Source: Streptomyces sp. DH12
GTDB lineage: Bacteria > Actinomycetota > Actinomycetes > Streptomycetales > Streptomycetaceae
DNA: 64,000 nt
Direction of reading: 5' to 3'
NCBI RefSeq assembly: GCF_020873895.1
Contig: NZ_JAHWGT010000018.1
Coordinates: 62,001 to 126,000, forward strand
Shown here: positions 1 to 8,136 of the stretch, one piece after another
Layout: the number at the start of each line of letters is the position of its first letter
Numbering within the stretch: the first letter of the stretch is position 1
The notes under the pieces: model-generated
The model's input: the letters and a program-made list of their open reading frames with translations, nothing else
What the model was told of the DNA's origin: nothing
Database searches by the model: none
Program-made: the position numbers and the translations under genes

Positions 1-928
1 CGGCGTGCCGCTCGGCGTCCGGGAGCGGCGGCCCGTACGGGTCGTGCGCCGCCTCCTCCGGGATGAGCCCCTCCCAGACGGCCGCCCACATCATCCGCCG
101 CACGTACCCCTCGATGGGGGCGAGGAACGTCGCCTCGGCGAACCGGTCCAGCCGGTCCGACGCCCTCACGAAGGCGGCCGCGTCACCGGCCGTCCACGCG
201 TCGAGGACGGCGGTGGTCAGCCCCACCCGCGCGGCGGCGATGCCGACGAGGGCCGTGTCCGCGCCCCACATGAGGGACGGGCCGAACATCCGGTCCTCAC
301 CGGTCACGACCAGCCGTCCGCTCCCCCGCGCCGTACGGACGGCGTCCTGGCAGTCCACCGCCCGGTCCAACGTCGCGATCTTGATGCCGGCCGTCGACGG
401 CAGCGCGAGCAGCCGCCGGACCAGCTCCGGCGGGTACGGGTAGCCGCCGGCGCCGGCGTGGAGGAAGAAACCGAGCACGGGCAGCCCGCTCTCCGCCGCG
501 ACCCGCTCGTGCAGCGCCACGGCGCGGTCCACCCCGTCGGGCAGCCCGTCGTAGCGGGCCATGGGGTACACCATCACGGCGTCGGCGCCCAGGCCCGCCG
601 CCTCCACCGCCATGGCCACCGTGGCGTCCTCGGCGGCCGGCAGGGTCGCGGCCCGCTCCGAGCGGGGCACGCCCGCGCCCGCGACGACCGGCACGTCCAG
701 GACGTCGCGCCACACCGTCAGCACGTGGCGCCGGTCGGCGGGGGCCAGGTACAGCCCGCGCCCGGTGTGCGCCCACACGGCGACGCCGCCGACACGCTCG
801 GCGGCGATCCGTTCGGCGTAACGGCGCAGCGCGGGCAGGTCGACGCCGCCGGCCGCGTCCATCGGGGTGAGGACCGCGGGCAGGACGCTGCCTCGCAGCC
901 GGGTGGTGAGTGCCTCGGTCGCGGACAT
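1..928 (-). CDS. Dihydrodipicolinate synthase (DapA) family aldolase/dehydratase, 3' end outside window
   Basis: A class I aldolase of the DHDPS/N-acetylneuraminate lyase family. Members form a Schiff base with a keto acid and add or remove pyruvate or water. About 309 residues are visible and the C-terminus lies beyond position 1. The TIM-barrel pattern is clear: LTPMD near residues 20-24, the catalytic tyrosine in MVYP (Y121) and the Schiff-base lysine in GIKIATLD (K183). The ATG at 928 follows an AAGGGG ribosome site. The gene diverges from a flavin oxidoreductase across a perfect inverted repeat (979-1002), and two related repeats precede a sugar importer and a secreted propeller protein. 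I therefore infer catabolism of a sugar acid or keto-sugar rather than lysine synthesis. The substrate cannot be read from the sequence. Confidence 0.85.
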   Translation of the reverse strand, partial: MSATEALTTRLRGSVLPAVLTPMDAAGGVDLPALRRYAERIAAERVGGVAVWAHTGRGLYLAPADRRHVLTVWRDVLDVPVVAGAGVPRSERAATLPAAEDATVAMAVEAAGLGADAVMVYPMARYDGLPDGVDRAVALHERVAAESGLPVLGFFLHAGAGGYPYPPELVRRLLALPSTAGIKIATLDRAVDCQDAVRTARGSGRLVVTGEDRMFGPSLMWGADTALVGIAAARVGLTTAVLDAWTAGDAAAFVRASDRLDRFAEATFLAPIEGYVRRMMWAAVWEGLIPEEAAHDPYGPPLPDAERHA

Positions 929-978
929 GAGCGGCCCCTTGTCTGACGGTCTGTCGCCACGCTGCGCGTTCACGCTAG

Positions 979-1002
979 CCTTTACGGCCCGGACCGTAAA
1001 GG
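979..1002. promoter_or_regulatory. Candidate operator, perfect inverted repeat CCTTTACGG-N6-CCGTAAAGG
   Basis: The 9-bp arms (979-987 and 994-1002) are perfect and flank a 6-bp spacer. The site lies 15 bp before the flavin oxidoreductase start and about 50 bp before the divergent aldolase start, so one bound repressor could control both. Its right arm runs into the GGAAGG ribosome site of the rightward gene. The ACGG-N6-CCGT core recurs in variant form at 5102-5139 and 7227-7250. Confidence 0.6.
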
Positions 1003-1016
1003 AAGGAACCGGTGCC

Positions 1017-2003
1017 ATGCGCCTCGGTCTCTACGTCAACCTGTACGCCGACAAGACCGACCGGCCGCGGCTCGCGGACGCGGTGGAGCAGGTGCGCCTC
1101 GCCGAGCAGGCCGGGTTCTCCTGGGTGGTGCTCGGCGAGCGGCACCTGCACCGCCCGGGCTACCACGAGGCGGTCACCACGCTGGCCTACCTGGCGGCGC
1201 ACACCGAGCGGATCGGCCTGGCCACCGCCGGGCTGATCGCGCCCGTCTACCACCCGGTGTGGCTGGCGGAGACGCTCGCCCACGTCGACGTGCTGTCGGG
1301 CGGCCGGCTGACGGCGGGGTTCGTGCTCGGGTACCGGCCGGAGGAGTTCGCCCTGTACGGCACGGCGCCGCGGGAGCGGGTGCCGCGGTTCGAGGAGTGC
1401 CTGGAGCTGCTGACGCGCCTGTGGACCGAGGACGAGGTGACTCACGACGGCCGCTTCACCTCCCTGGACGGGGCGTTCCTCGCGCCGCGTCCGGTGCAGA
1501 GCCCGAGGCCGCGGATCTGGAACGGGGGCCGGGTCTCCGCGGCCCTGGAGCGCACGGCGCGGATGTGCGACGGCTGGACGACGTCCTTCAACGAGCTGGA
1601 CGCCGAGCTGCCGGAGAAGATCGCCGAGTACCTCGCGTACCCGCGGGGCGCCGCCAGTCTGGGGGCGGAGGTCATCGTCTGCCGTGAGGGCTACTGCGCC
1701 CCCACGACCCGGCTGGCGCGGGCGGCGCTGGAGGACCCGCTGCGCTCGCTGTACGACGCGTACGGCGACTGGAAGCGCACGTCGGCCGACGCCGCGCGGT
1801 ACGCGCAGGAGTGGGACGACATCGCGGCCCGGTCGGTGATCGGCTCGCCGGAGGAGTGCGCGGACCGGCTGGGCCACTACGCCGCGATGGGCGCGGACGG
1901 CGTCGTGCTGCGCGTCCAGCCGCCGGGCATGCCGCAGGCCGACGCGCTGCGGGCGATCGAGGCGTACGGCACGGACGTCCTGCCGAGGCTGCGCACCCCG
2001 TGA
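1017..2003 (+). CDS. LLM-class flavin-dependent oxidoreductase (bacterial luciferase-like)
   Basis: The 328-residue protein has the luciferase-like monooxygenase fold, which uses FMN or F420. Support comes from the opening strand MRLGLYVNLY, the GERHLHRPGYHEA segment, GLATAGLIAPVYHPVWLAE and the characteristic LSGGRLTAGFVLGYRPEEF loop, followed by a C-terminal GSPEECADRLGHY helix. The ATG at 1017 follows AAGGAAGG. Upstream in-frame codons are rejected because they cross the operator. It diverges from the DapA-like gene and probably belongs to the same regulon. LLM enzymes in such settings often carry out an oxidative step on an imported compound, but the substrate and the choice of FMN or F420 are undetermined. 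Confidence 0.85.
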   Translation: MRLGLYVNLYADKTDRPRLADAVEQVRLAEQAGFSWVVLGERHLHRPGYHEAVTTLAYLAAHTERIGLATAGLIAPVYHPVWLAETLAHVDVLSGGRLTAGFVLGYRPEEFALYGTAPRERVPRFEECLELLTRLWTEDEVTHDGRFTSLDGAFLAPRPVQSPRPRIWNGGRVSAALERTARMCDGWTTSFNELDAELPEKIAEYLAYPRGAASLGAEVIVCREGYCAPTTRLARAALEDPLRSLYDAYGDWKRTSADAARYAQEWDDIAARSVIGSPEECADRLGHYAAMGADGVVLRVQPPGMPQADALRAIEAYGTDVLPRLRTP

Positions 2004-2053
2004 GCGGTGGGACCCCGTGAGGGGGGGTGGGACCCCCGTGAGGGGTGGGGTCA
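1994..2053. repeat. Three degenerate tandem copies of CCCCGTGAGSGGTGGGA between convergent genes
   Basis: Roughly 19-bp units fill the short gap between the oxidoreductase and the permease gene. The first unit overlaps the stop codon of the oxidoreductase and the last overlaps the stop of the permease. No U-tract hairpin is seen here. The array probably arose by slippage. Confidence 0.5.
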
Positions 2054-2854
2054 GGACTTGAGGCCGGTCGTCGCGATGGAGTCGGTCAGGTAGCGCTGGA
2101 GGAGCCCGAAGACCAGCAGGCACGGCAGGACGGTGATGGTGGCGCCCGCCATGATCTGGTTGACCGCGACGTTCTCGCCCTCCAGCGTCGCCAGGCCGAC
2201 GGTGAGGGTGCGCATCTCCGAGGACTGGCCGATGACCAGCGGCCACAGGAAGTCGTTCCAGTGCCACAGGAAGACGAAGACGCCGAGCGTGGCGAGGACC
2301 GGGGTGATCAGCGGGATCACCACCGTGGTGTAGATCCGCCACTCCGACGCGCCGTCGATCTTCGCGGCCTCGAACAGCTCGTCGGGCAGCTGCCGGATGA
2401 ACTGGCGCATCAGGAAGACGGCCTGCGAGTTGGCGAGTGTCGGGACGATCAGCCCCCAGTACGTGTCGACGCCGCCGAGCCGGGAGACGAGGACGAAGTA
2501 GGGGATGAGCGTGGCCTGGAACGGCACCATGAGCGTCGCGAGGAACGACCAGAAGAGCAGCTCGCGGCCGGGGAAGCGCTTCTTGGCGAAGGCGTAGCCG
2601 GCCATCGACGAGAAGAGCAGGATCAGGACGACCGACACCAGCGAGTACACCAGGGAGTTGACGGCCCAGCGGGTGATGTCGGCGCCGGAGAGCACCGCGG
2701 AGAAGTTCTCCCAGGTGGCGCGGGTCAGGTCGAAGGCGCCCGGCAGCGTGCGGCCGCCCGCCGGGGCGAACGCGACCAGCACCATCACCACGAACGGCGT
2801 CATCGTCACCAGCCCCACCAGGACCAGCAGGGCCGGCAGTCGCAGTCTCGCCAT
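2051..2854 (-). CDS. Carbohydrate ABC transporter permease (MalG/LacG type)
   Basis: A 267-residue inner-membrane permease of a CUT1-type sugar importer with about six transmembrane helices, the first at residues 5-30. The cytoplasmic EAA loop that docks the ATPase is intact (EAAKIDGAS, about residues 162-170). The ATG at 2854 overlaps the stop of the upstream permease gene (TGATG), so the two are translationally coupled. The order binding protein, MalF-like, MalG-like is classical. No ATPase gene is linked. Streptomycetes usually energise CUT1 importers with a shared MsiK ATPase, and I assume the same here. Confidence 0.92.
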   Translation of the reverse strand: MARLRLPALLVLVGLVTMTPFVVMVLVAFAPAGGRTLPGAFDLTRATWENFSAVLSGADITRWAVNSLVYSLVSVVLILLFSSMAGYAFAKKRFPGRELLFWSFLATLMVPFQATLIPYFVLVSRLGGVDTYWGLIVPTLANSQAVFLMRQFIRQLPDELFEAAKIDGASEWRIYTTVVIPLITPVLATLGVFVFLWHWNDFLWPLVIGQSSEMRTLTVGLATLEGENVAVNQIMAGATITVLPCLLVFGLLQRYLTDSIATTGLKS

Positions 2855-3810
2855 CAGTCGTCCCGTCCGATCAGCCGGCGCTGGATCAGGGAGAACACCA
2901 GGACGACCAGGAAGAGGACCAGCCCCAGCGCGCTCGCGTAGCCGAAGTCGAAGAACTTGAAGCCGGTGTCGTACAGCAGGTAGACGAGGGAGTAGCTGGC
3001 GCGCACCGGTCCGCCCGCCGTCATCACGTACATCGCGTCGAACACCTGGAACGCGCCGATCGCCTCGATGACGAGGACGAAGAAGAGCACGGGCCGCAGC
3101 AGCGGCAGCGTCACGAAGCGCAGCCGCTGCCAGCCGGTGGCGCCGTCGATGACGGCCGCCTCGGTGACCTCGCGCGGGATGGACTGGAGCCCGGCGAGGA
3201 GGATGAGCATCGAGTAGCCGAAGCCCTTCCAGGCGGACGTGGCGGCGATGGCCGGCAGCACCAGGTGCTCGTCGCCGAGGAAGTCGAGGGGGCCGAGGGA
3301 CAGGACGCCGAGCGCGGCGTTGAGCAGGCCGTCCTCCACGTCGTAGATCCACTTCCAGATCACGGCGGCCAGCACGATGCTCGTGACGTACGGCAGGAAG
3401 AACACGCCGCGGAAGAAGCCGCGCAGCCAGACGGCGCGGTGCAGGAGCAGGGCGGTGCCCAGGGAGAGGACCACGGTCAGCGGCACGAAGAACGCCGTGT
3501 ACAGGGCGGTGACGCCGAGGCTGGTCCAGAACAGGTCGTCGTCGAGGAGGCGGGCGTAGTTCTCCGCGCCGATGAACCGCCAGTCGCCGCTGAGCCGGTA
3601 GTCGGTGAGGGAGAGGAACGCCGCGCCGAGGGTGGGGCCGAACCGGAAGACGAGGAACAGCAGCAGCATCGGCGCCACGAACAGCAGGCCGACGCGTGCC
3701 TCGCGCCGGCGGACCGGCTTCGGCGGCCGGCCCGGCGGGCCGGGCGGGTCGGGTACGGCGACGGGCTCCGGTGTCGGCGCGGCCAGCTCGCCGGTGGTGC
3801 TGGCCGTCAA
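2854..3810 (-). CDS. Sugar ABC transporter permease (MalF/UgpA type)
   Basis: A 318-residue permease with a proline-rich cytoplasmic N-terminus (residues 10-35), six predicted membrane helices and the EAA loop TEAAVIDGAT at about 216-225. The most likely start is a TTG at 3810 whose last bases form the TGA stop of the binding-protein gene (TTGA overlap), which implies tight translational coupling. It works with the downstream MalG-like permease and the lipoprotein encoded upstream. The substrate is unknown. Confidence 0.9.
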   Translation of the reverse strand: MTASTTGELAAPTPEPVAVPDPPGPPGRPPKPVRRREARVGLLFVAPMLLLFLVFRFGPTLGAAFLSLTDYRLSGDWRFIGAENYARLLDDDLFWTSLGVTALYTAFFVPLTVVLSLGTALLLHRAVWLRGFFRGVFFLPYVTSIVLAAVIWKWIYDVEDGLLNAALGVLSLGPLDFLGDEHLVLPAIAATSAWKGFGYSMLILLAGLQSIPREVTEAAVIDGATGWQRLRFVTLPLLRPVLFFVLVIEAIGAFQVFDAMYVMTAGGPVRASYSLVYLLYDTGFKFFDFGYASALGLVLFLVVLVFSLIQRRLIGRDD

Positions 3811-5066
3811 CGCTGCCGCGCCAGCAGGTCGTCGGCCTGTTCGGCGGCCGCGTCCAGGGCCTCCTTCGGGCTCTTGCGGCCGGTGAGGGCGGCCTGGATC
3901 TCCGGGGCGATCAGCGACATCAGCTGCCGGGCGACGGGGCTGGGCTCCCCCGGGTAGGCGAACGGCAGCGCCTCCTGGAACTCCTTGGCGTGCGGCGCGT
4001 CGCTGGGGACCGTCACGTCGGTGCGCGGGGAGAGGAAGCCGCTCGCCTTGCCGAGGCTCTGGATCTGCTGCGGCTGCGCCATGAAGGCGAGGAACTTCTC
4101 CGCCCCCGCCGCGTTGTCCGACCGGGCGTTGACGCCGAGACCGCCGGGGACGCCGAAGCCGACCTGCTTGACGTTGCTCAGCGGCTTGCCGACGACGACG
4201 TTCCCGGCGCCCCAGGTCCTGGCGGCCAGTTCGGCGTCGGCGAGGGTGTTGGTGAAGCCCATGGCCACCTGCTGCTTGCCGAGGGGATGGTCGGCGAAGA
4301 TGTTGGTGTTGGTCAGCGCCGACTTCGGTACGGCGCCCTCCTCGTAGAGGTCGGTGAGGAAGGTGAGCGCGGCGACGCCCTCGGGGCCGTTGAAGGCGGC
4401 CTTCCGTCCGTCCTTGGAGAAGACCTTCCCGCCGGCCTGCCACAGCAGGGGGTAGAAGTTGAGATTGAGCGTGGCCTCGTTGCTCGCGGAGTAGTCGAGC
4501 GTCGCGACCCCGGCCTGCCTCAGCTTGGGGGCGGCGGCCTTGATCTCGTCCCAGGTGGCGGGGGGCTTGGTGATGCCCGCGCGGTCCAGCAGCCGCTTGT
4601 TGTAGAGCGTGCTGGTGACGGTGTGGTAGATGGGGACCGCGTACAGCTTGCCGCCCTGGGAGAGGGCGGTGAGGGCGTTGGGGAGGAACTCCTCCTTCAC
4701 GGACGCGACGGCCGGGTCGACCGGGCGGAGGGCGCCGTTGGCGACGTACTGGGGGACCTGGTCGGGGTTGAGCAGCACGACGTCGGGGCCCTTGCCGCTG
4801 CCGAAGGCGGTGGCGAGCTTCTCGTCGCGGTTCTCCCAGGGCTGTTCCTCGATGGTGACGGTGGTGCCGGGCGTCGCCGCCTCGAAGTCCTTCTCGACCT
4901 GCGCCCAGTAAGCGGAGTTGGCCTTCGGGTCCGCGATCACCGGGTACATCCAGACGGTGACGTCCTTCCCTCCGGAGCCGTCGCCGCCGCTGCCGCAGCC
5001 GGCCAGCAGCGACGCCGCCGCGACGAGCGCGAGCGGGGTGGTGGCGCGCTTGGTGCGTCTGGTCAT
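3807..5066 (-). CDS. Extracellular sugar-binding lipoprotein of ABC importer (family 1 SBP)
   Basis: The 419-residue protein begins with a basic signal peptide and the lipobox LLAGC with acylated Cys24, then a glycine/serine linker. The body is a family 1 solute-binding protein (KDVTVWMYPVIADP, GKGPDVVLLNPDQVPQY, GKLYAVPIYHTVTSTLYNK). It would deliver a carbohydrate to the two downstream permeases. The ATG at 5066 lies 36 bp from a 38-bp perfect inverted repeat, so the operon is probably repressor-controlled. It is the first gene of a three-gene operon. Confidence 0.93.
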   Translation of the reverse strand: MTRRTKRATTPLALVAAASLLAGCGSGGDGSGGKDVTVWMYPVIADPKANSAYWAQVEKDFEAATPGTTVTIEEQPWENRDEKLATAFGSGKGPDVVLLNPDQVPQYVANGALRPVDPAVASVKEEFLPNALTALSQGGKLYAVPIYHTVTSTLYNKRLLDRAGITKPPATWDEIKAAAPKLRQAGVATLDYSASNEATLNLNFYPLLWQAGGKVFSKDGRKAAFNGPEGVAALTFLTDLYEEGAVPKSALTNTNIFADHPLGKQQVAMGFTNTLADAELAARTWGAGNVVVGKPLSNVKQVGFGVPGGLGVNARSDNAAGAEKFLAFMAQPQQIQSLGKASGFLSPRTDVTVPSDAPHAKEFQEALPFAYPGEPSPVARQLMSLIAPEIQAALTGRKSPKEALDAAAEQADDLLARQR

Positions 5067-5101
5067 GTAGGGCCTCCGCGGGGCCGGGGATGGGCACGCG
5101 C

Positions 5102-5139
5102 GCCCGGTTACTTTCGGTCTGGGCCGAAAGTAACCGGGC
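5102..5139. promoter_or_regulatory. Candidate operator, 16-bp perfect inverted repeat with 6-bp spacer
   Basis: The arms GCCCGGTTACTTTCGG (5102-5117) and its exact complement (5124-5139) flank TCTGGG. The site sits between the sugar-importer operon start at 5066 and the 3' end of the secreted propeller gene. The core TTTCGG-N6-CCGAAA matches the sites at 979 and 7227 in spacer length and CGG/CCG edges. This is the longest and most symmetric of the three. The regulator is not encoded in the visible neighbourhood. Confidence 0.65.
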
Positions 5140-5170
5140 TGAATTCGGGCTGTCAATGGGCTCACGGGGC

Positions 5171-7198
5171 TCAGCGGCGCACGTCGACGGTGTACAACTC
5201 CGGCCCACGGCTGAAGTAGAGGAACCCCTCGTGGGCGGCGAGTCGGCGGTGCGGGAAGTTGACCAGCAGCTGCGGGTCGCGGTTGGGGAACAGCGGGTCG
5301 ACCCGGAAGATCAGCGCGCCGTCGACGGAGACGTACAGCTTGCGGCGGCTGATGACGATCGAGCCGTCGTTGTTGCGGGTGCCGAGCTCCAGTCGGCGGA
5401 TCACCTCGCCCGTCCCGGGGTTCAGGGCGAAGAGCGAGTGGCCGGTGAGCGCCCACACGGCGCCGCCGGCCACGGCGACCGCGCTCACGGCTCCTATCCC
5501 CTGGACCAGCTCCCGCTCCCAGAGCTTCTCGCCGCGCTCGACGTGCCAGGCGAAGACCGCCCCGGCGGTCCGGGTCGGCGGGGTGGTGCCCAGGCCGCCG
5601 AAGATGGACGCGCCGCCGTAGACGACGCCGTACTCGGCGTCGAGGCTGATGATGGACATGTCGCGCACGACGTTGCGGGTGAACGTCCAGTCGCCGGTCT
5701 CCTTGTCGTACAGGGCCAGTCCGCCGCCGAGCCGGTTGCCGTCGGGGACGGTGCCGACCGCGACCTTCGTCCCGACGTCGGCGAGGCAGCGGGCCCGCGA
5801 CTGGAGCTCCGGCTTGAGGGTGAGGACGACCTCGGGGTTCGGCGGGGTCCCGGGCGGGCCCTCCGGCGAGTACTCGGGGCTGTTCCACGGCTTGGCGGGG
5901 TGGTAGCGGAAGAGCCGCGCGTCGGGGTACTGCCCGATCCACACCGTCCCGTCCGCGTCGCGCAGGATCGCCTCGATCTGGCCGAAGCGGTGGAAGGTCG
6001 GGGCGCCGGTGAGGGTGTTGACGGCGGAGAAGCCGCCGTTGAGGAAGCCGCCCGCGTAGAGGGTGCGGCGGCCGCCCGCCTCCAGGGCCTGGATGTCGAT
6101 GGGCTCCTTGCGGACCTTCGTCCCGAGGACGGCGTGGGCGCCGGTGGCGGGGTTGTAGCGGAACATGTCGCCCCGCCACAGCGTGCCGACGACGCTCCGG
6201 CCGGGGTAGTCGGGCAGGCCCAGCTCGGCCCAGCCGAAGGAGCGGGCGTTCTGCACCTTGCCGGAGAACCGCAGCCCGGTTCCGGTGTTCTCGCCCGTGG
6301 CCGGGTCGTAGCGGCGCAGCTCGCCGCGCTGGATGAAGTACACGGCGCCGTCCTCGCCCGGCGGGCAGACGCTCAGGCCGTGGACCTCCGGGATGGGCGC
6401 CGACCAGGTGCGGGTGGCGAGGTCGAAGACGTACAGCGGGTTCGGCGCGTCGGAGCCGATGCGGGCGTAGAGCCGGCCGTCGTAGGCGTCGAGGTCGTAG
6501 ACGGGCTTGCCGGCGATGGTGTCCAGGCCGGGCGGCGTGGGCAGCTGGGTGAAGGTGCCGGTCGCCGGGTCCAGCTCGGCGATGTGCGCGGCGGCGTACG
6601 AGCCGCTGTAGACCTTCCCGCCGGAGCAGGCGATGCTGCGGACGTAGGTCTGCCCGGGGACGGCCTGGCCGAAGTCGGTGAAGGCGCGGGTGGCGGGGTC
6701 GAAGCGGAAGACCTTCCCGCCGGGGAACGTACCGCCCCAGACCTTGCCCGCGGAGTCGGTGGCGAGGGCCCAGATGAAGGTCTGCCCCGGCGCCGGGAGG
6801 CCCAGGTCCTCGGCGATCTCGCCGGAGTCCGGCGACCAGCGGTACAGGTGCGCGTTGCCGTAGGTGCCCGCGTACACGCCGCTGGGCGCCTCGGTGACCG
6901 CCCAGGCGCCGTCTCCGCCGGTCAGCGAGACGCTGACGAGCAGGTCGCCGGTGGTGGGGTCGAGGGCGTTGAGACGGGCGGGCTTGCCCGTCGAGGCGCC
7001 CCACAGGGCCTGCTTCCCGGTCGGGCCGGGGGCGACGGTGCCGCCGAGCAGCAGGACGTCGGAGAGGGGGATTCCGATCAGCTGGGGATCACGCATGAGC
7101 TGGCTCCCGGCCTCGGCGTGTGCTTCGGGAGTGGGGGGCAGGAGGGCGGTGGAGACAACTGCGGTCGAGCCGGCGAGGAACGCGCGTCGCGTCGCCAC
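5171..7198 (-). CDS. Tat-exported beta-propeller-like protein of unknown function
   Basis: A 675-residue protein with a twin-arginine signal (ATRRAFLAG at the start, AHA cleavage near residue 28). Its body consists of repeating blade-like units with motifs such as GKVWGGTFPGGKVFRFDP, GKVYSGSYAAAHIAELDP and LYAGGFLNGGFSAV, typical of PQQ/NHL/Kelch-type propellers. No catalytic motif is recognisable. GTG at 7198 follows a GGGAGG ribosome site. An operator-like repeat at 7227-7250 related to those of the sugar importer precedes it, so it may bind, cleave or sense the imported carbohydrate outside the cell. Oligogalacturonate lyases are also propellers, but I cannot make that assignment. Confidence 0.75.
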   Translation of the reverse strand: MATRRAFLAGSTAVVSTALLPPTPEAHAEAGSQLMRDPQLIGIPLSDVLLLGGTVAPGPTGKQALWGASTGKPARLNALDPTTGDLLVSVSLTGGDGAWAVTEAPSGVYAGTYGNAHLYRWSPDSGEIAEDLGLPAPGQTFIWALATDSAGKVWGGTFPGGKVFRFDPATRAFTDFGQAVPGQTYVRSIACSGGKVYSGSYAAAHIAELDPATGTFTQLPTPPGLDTIAGKPVYDLDAYDGRLYARIGSDAPNPLYVFDLATRTWSAPIPEVHGLSVCPPGEDGAVYFIQRGELRRYDPATGENTGTGLRFSGKVQNARSFGWAELGLPDYPGRSVVGTLWRGDMFRYNPATGAHAVLGTKVRKEPIDIQALEAGGRRTLYAGGFLNGGFSAVNTLTGAPTFHRFGQIEAILRDADGTVWIGQYPDARLFRYHPAKPWNSPEYSPEGPPGTPPNPEVVLTLKPELQSRARCLADVGTKVAVGTVPDGNRLGGGLALYDKETGDWTFTRNVVRDMSIISLDAEYGVVYGGASIFGGLGTTPPTRTAGAVFAWHVERGEKLWERELVQGIGAVSAVAVAGGAVWALTGHSLFALNPGTGEVIRRLELGTRNNDGSIVISRRKLYVSVDGALIFRVDPLFPNRDPQLLVNFPHRRLAAHEGFLYFSRGPELYTVDVRR

Positions 7199-7226
7199 AG
7201 ACGGAACACCTCCCGGGAGGAGAGAG

Positions 7227-7250
7227 TTACGGCACTAGCCGAAAGTGATA
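7227..7250. promoter_or_regulatory. Candidate operator, imperfect TTACGG-N6-CCGAAAGTGA
   Basis: Read on the minus strand the site begins TCACTTTCGG, has a six-base spacer and then CCGTAA. One arm matches the 5102-5139 operator and the other matches the 979-1002 operator. It lies about 30 bp upstream of the GTG start at 7198. The hybrid character supports a single binding specificity for the three sites. Confidence 0.5.
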
Positions 7251-7632
7251 CGCCGCAGCTCATGGGCCGTCAACGGTACTCGTCACTCCGGCGGTACTCC
7301 GGCGCGACACACGGTGACCTTCCACGGGTCGGCCGGAGGAGCGACACCGTGGTCACAGGGTGTACGGGCCCTCCCCGACCGGGGCTGTGGCGAGTTTCGG
7401 CCAACTCGTCGGCCATGGCCGAAGAAACGTTCCGGCCCCGGCTCGCGGGCGCCCGGGGCGGACGTCGCCCGCGACTGCCCGGCCCCTCACCCGCCCGTAC
7501 CCGGACCGCCGCCCGCCGACCCCGGGCGGATCGACCGCCCGCCCTGCGCCCCTGGTGCGACCAGGGCCGGGAGGGTGGGCCATTGGTACATTCGACGTAC
7601 GGGCCTCGCGGCCACGAGGAGGGTGACGGACC
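7251..7632. other. Intergenic region between propeller gene and Lrp regulator
   Basis: About 380 bp with no convincing gene. Several reading frames are open only because of base composition and none carries a recognisable domain. The only structured element I see is GTAC-N7-GTAC at 7586-7600 just before the Lrp gene, and GAGGAGGG at 7617-7624 is its ribosome site. Confidence 0.5.
7586..7600. promoter_or_regulatory. Possible Lrp/AsnC autoregulatory site GTAC-N7-GTAC
   Basis: A short dyad 33 bp upstream of the Lrp-family start codon. Lrp/AsnC proteins commonly bind AT-interrupted dyads in their own promoters. The assignment rests only on position and symmetry. Confidence 0.3.
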
Positions 7633-8136
7633 ATGCCGGTCGACGAGTTGGACACACGGATCCTCCGGCTGCTGATCGAGCAGCCGCGCACCAGCGTGCG
7701 GGAGTACGCGCGCGTCCTCGGCATCGCGCGCGGCACGCTCCAGGCCCGGCTCGACCGCTTGGAGCGGGACGGTGTGATCACCGGTACGGGCCCCTTCCTC
7801 TCCCCCGCCGCGCTCGGCCACCCGGTGCTCGCCTTCGTCCACGTCGAGGTGACGCAGGGCCACCTGGAGGAGGTGGGCGACGCGCTCGCCGCCGTGCCGG
7901 AGATCGTCGAGGCGTTCTCCATCACCGGCGGCGGTGACCTGCTGACCCGGGTGGTCGCCCGGGACAACGGCCACCTGGAGGACGTCATCCAACGGCTGAT
8001 CCGGCTGCCGGGCGTGGTGCGCACCCGCACCGAGGTGGCGCTGCGCGAACGCGTGCCCTTCCGGCTGCTGCCCCTCGTGGAGGCGGTCGGCCGGGCCTCC
8101 GACACGACGCGCGCGGCGGGCGGGCGGACCCGGTGA
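7633..8136 (+). CDS. Lrp/AsnC family transcriptional regulator
   Basis: A 167-residue regulator. Residues 3-60 form the winged helix (DELDTRILRLLIEQPRTSVREYA followed by ARGTLQARLDRLERDGVI) and residues 65-145 form the RAM effector-binding fold, including GGGDLLTRVV. The ATG at 7633 is preceded by GAGGAGGG. The next gene overlaps by four bases, so regulator and phosphatase are co-translated. Lrp proteins usually sense amino acids. The target could be this operon itself or an unlinked gene. Confidence 0.92.
   Translation: MPVDELDTRILRLLIEQPRTSVREYARVLGIARGTLQARLDRLERDGVITGTGPFLSPAALGHPVLAFVHVEVTQGHLEEVGDALAAVPEIVEAFSITGGGDLLTRVVARDNGHLEDVIQRLIRLPGVVRTRTEVALRERVPFRLLPLVEAVGRASDTTRAAGGRTR

Noticed and set aside
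5104-5137. Intrinsic terminator for the propeller or importer genes
   Set aside because: The repeat is upstream, not downstream, of the importer operon. It has no U-tract and shares its core with two other promoter-proximal sites, so an operator fits better.
2854-5208. 784-codon minus frame as a binding-protein/permease fusion
   Set aside because: Unlike the 49-kb case, the binding protein here is in a different frame and ends at 3807. The permease starts at an overlapping TTG (3810).
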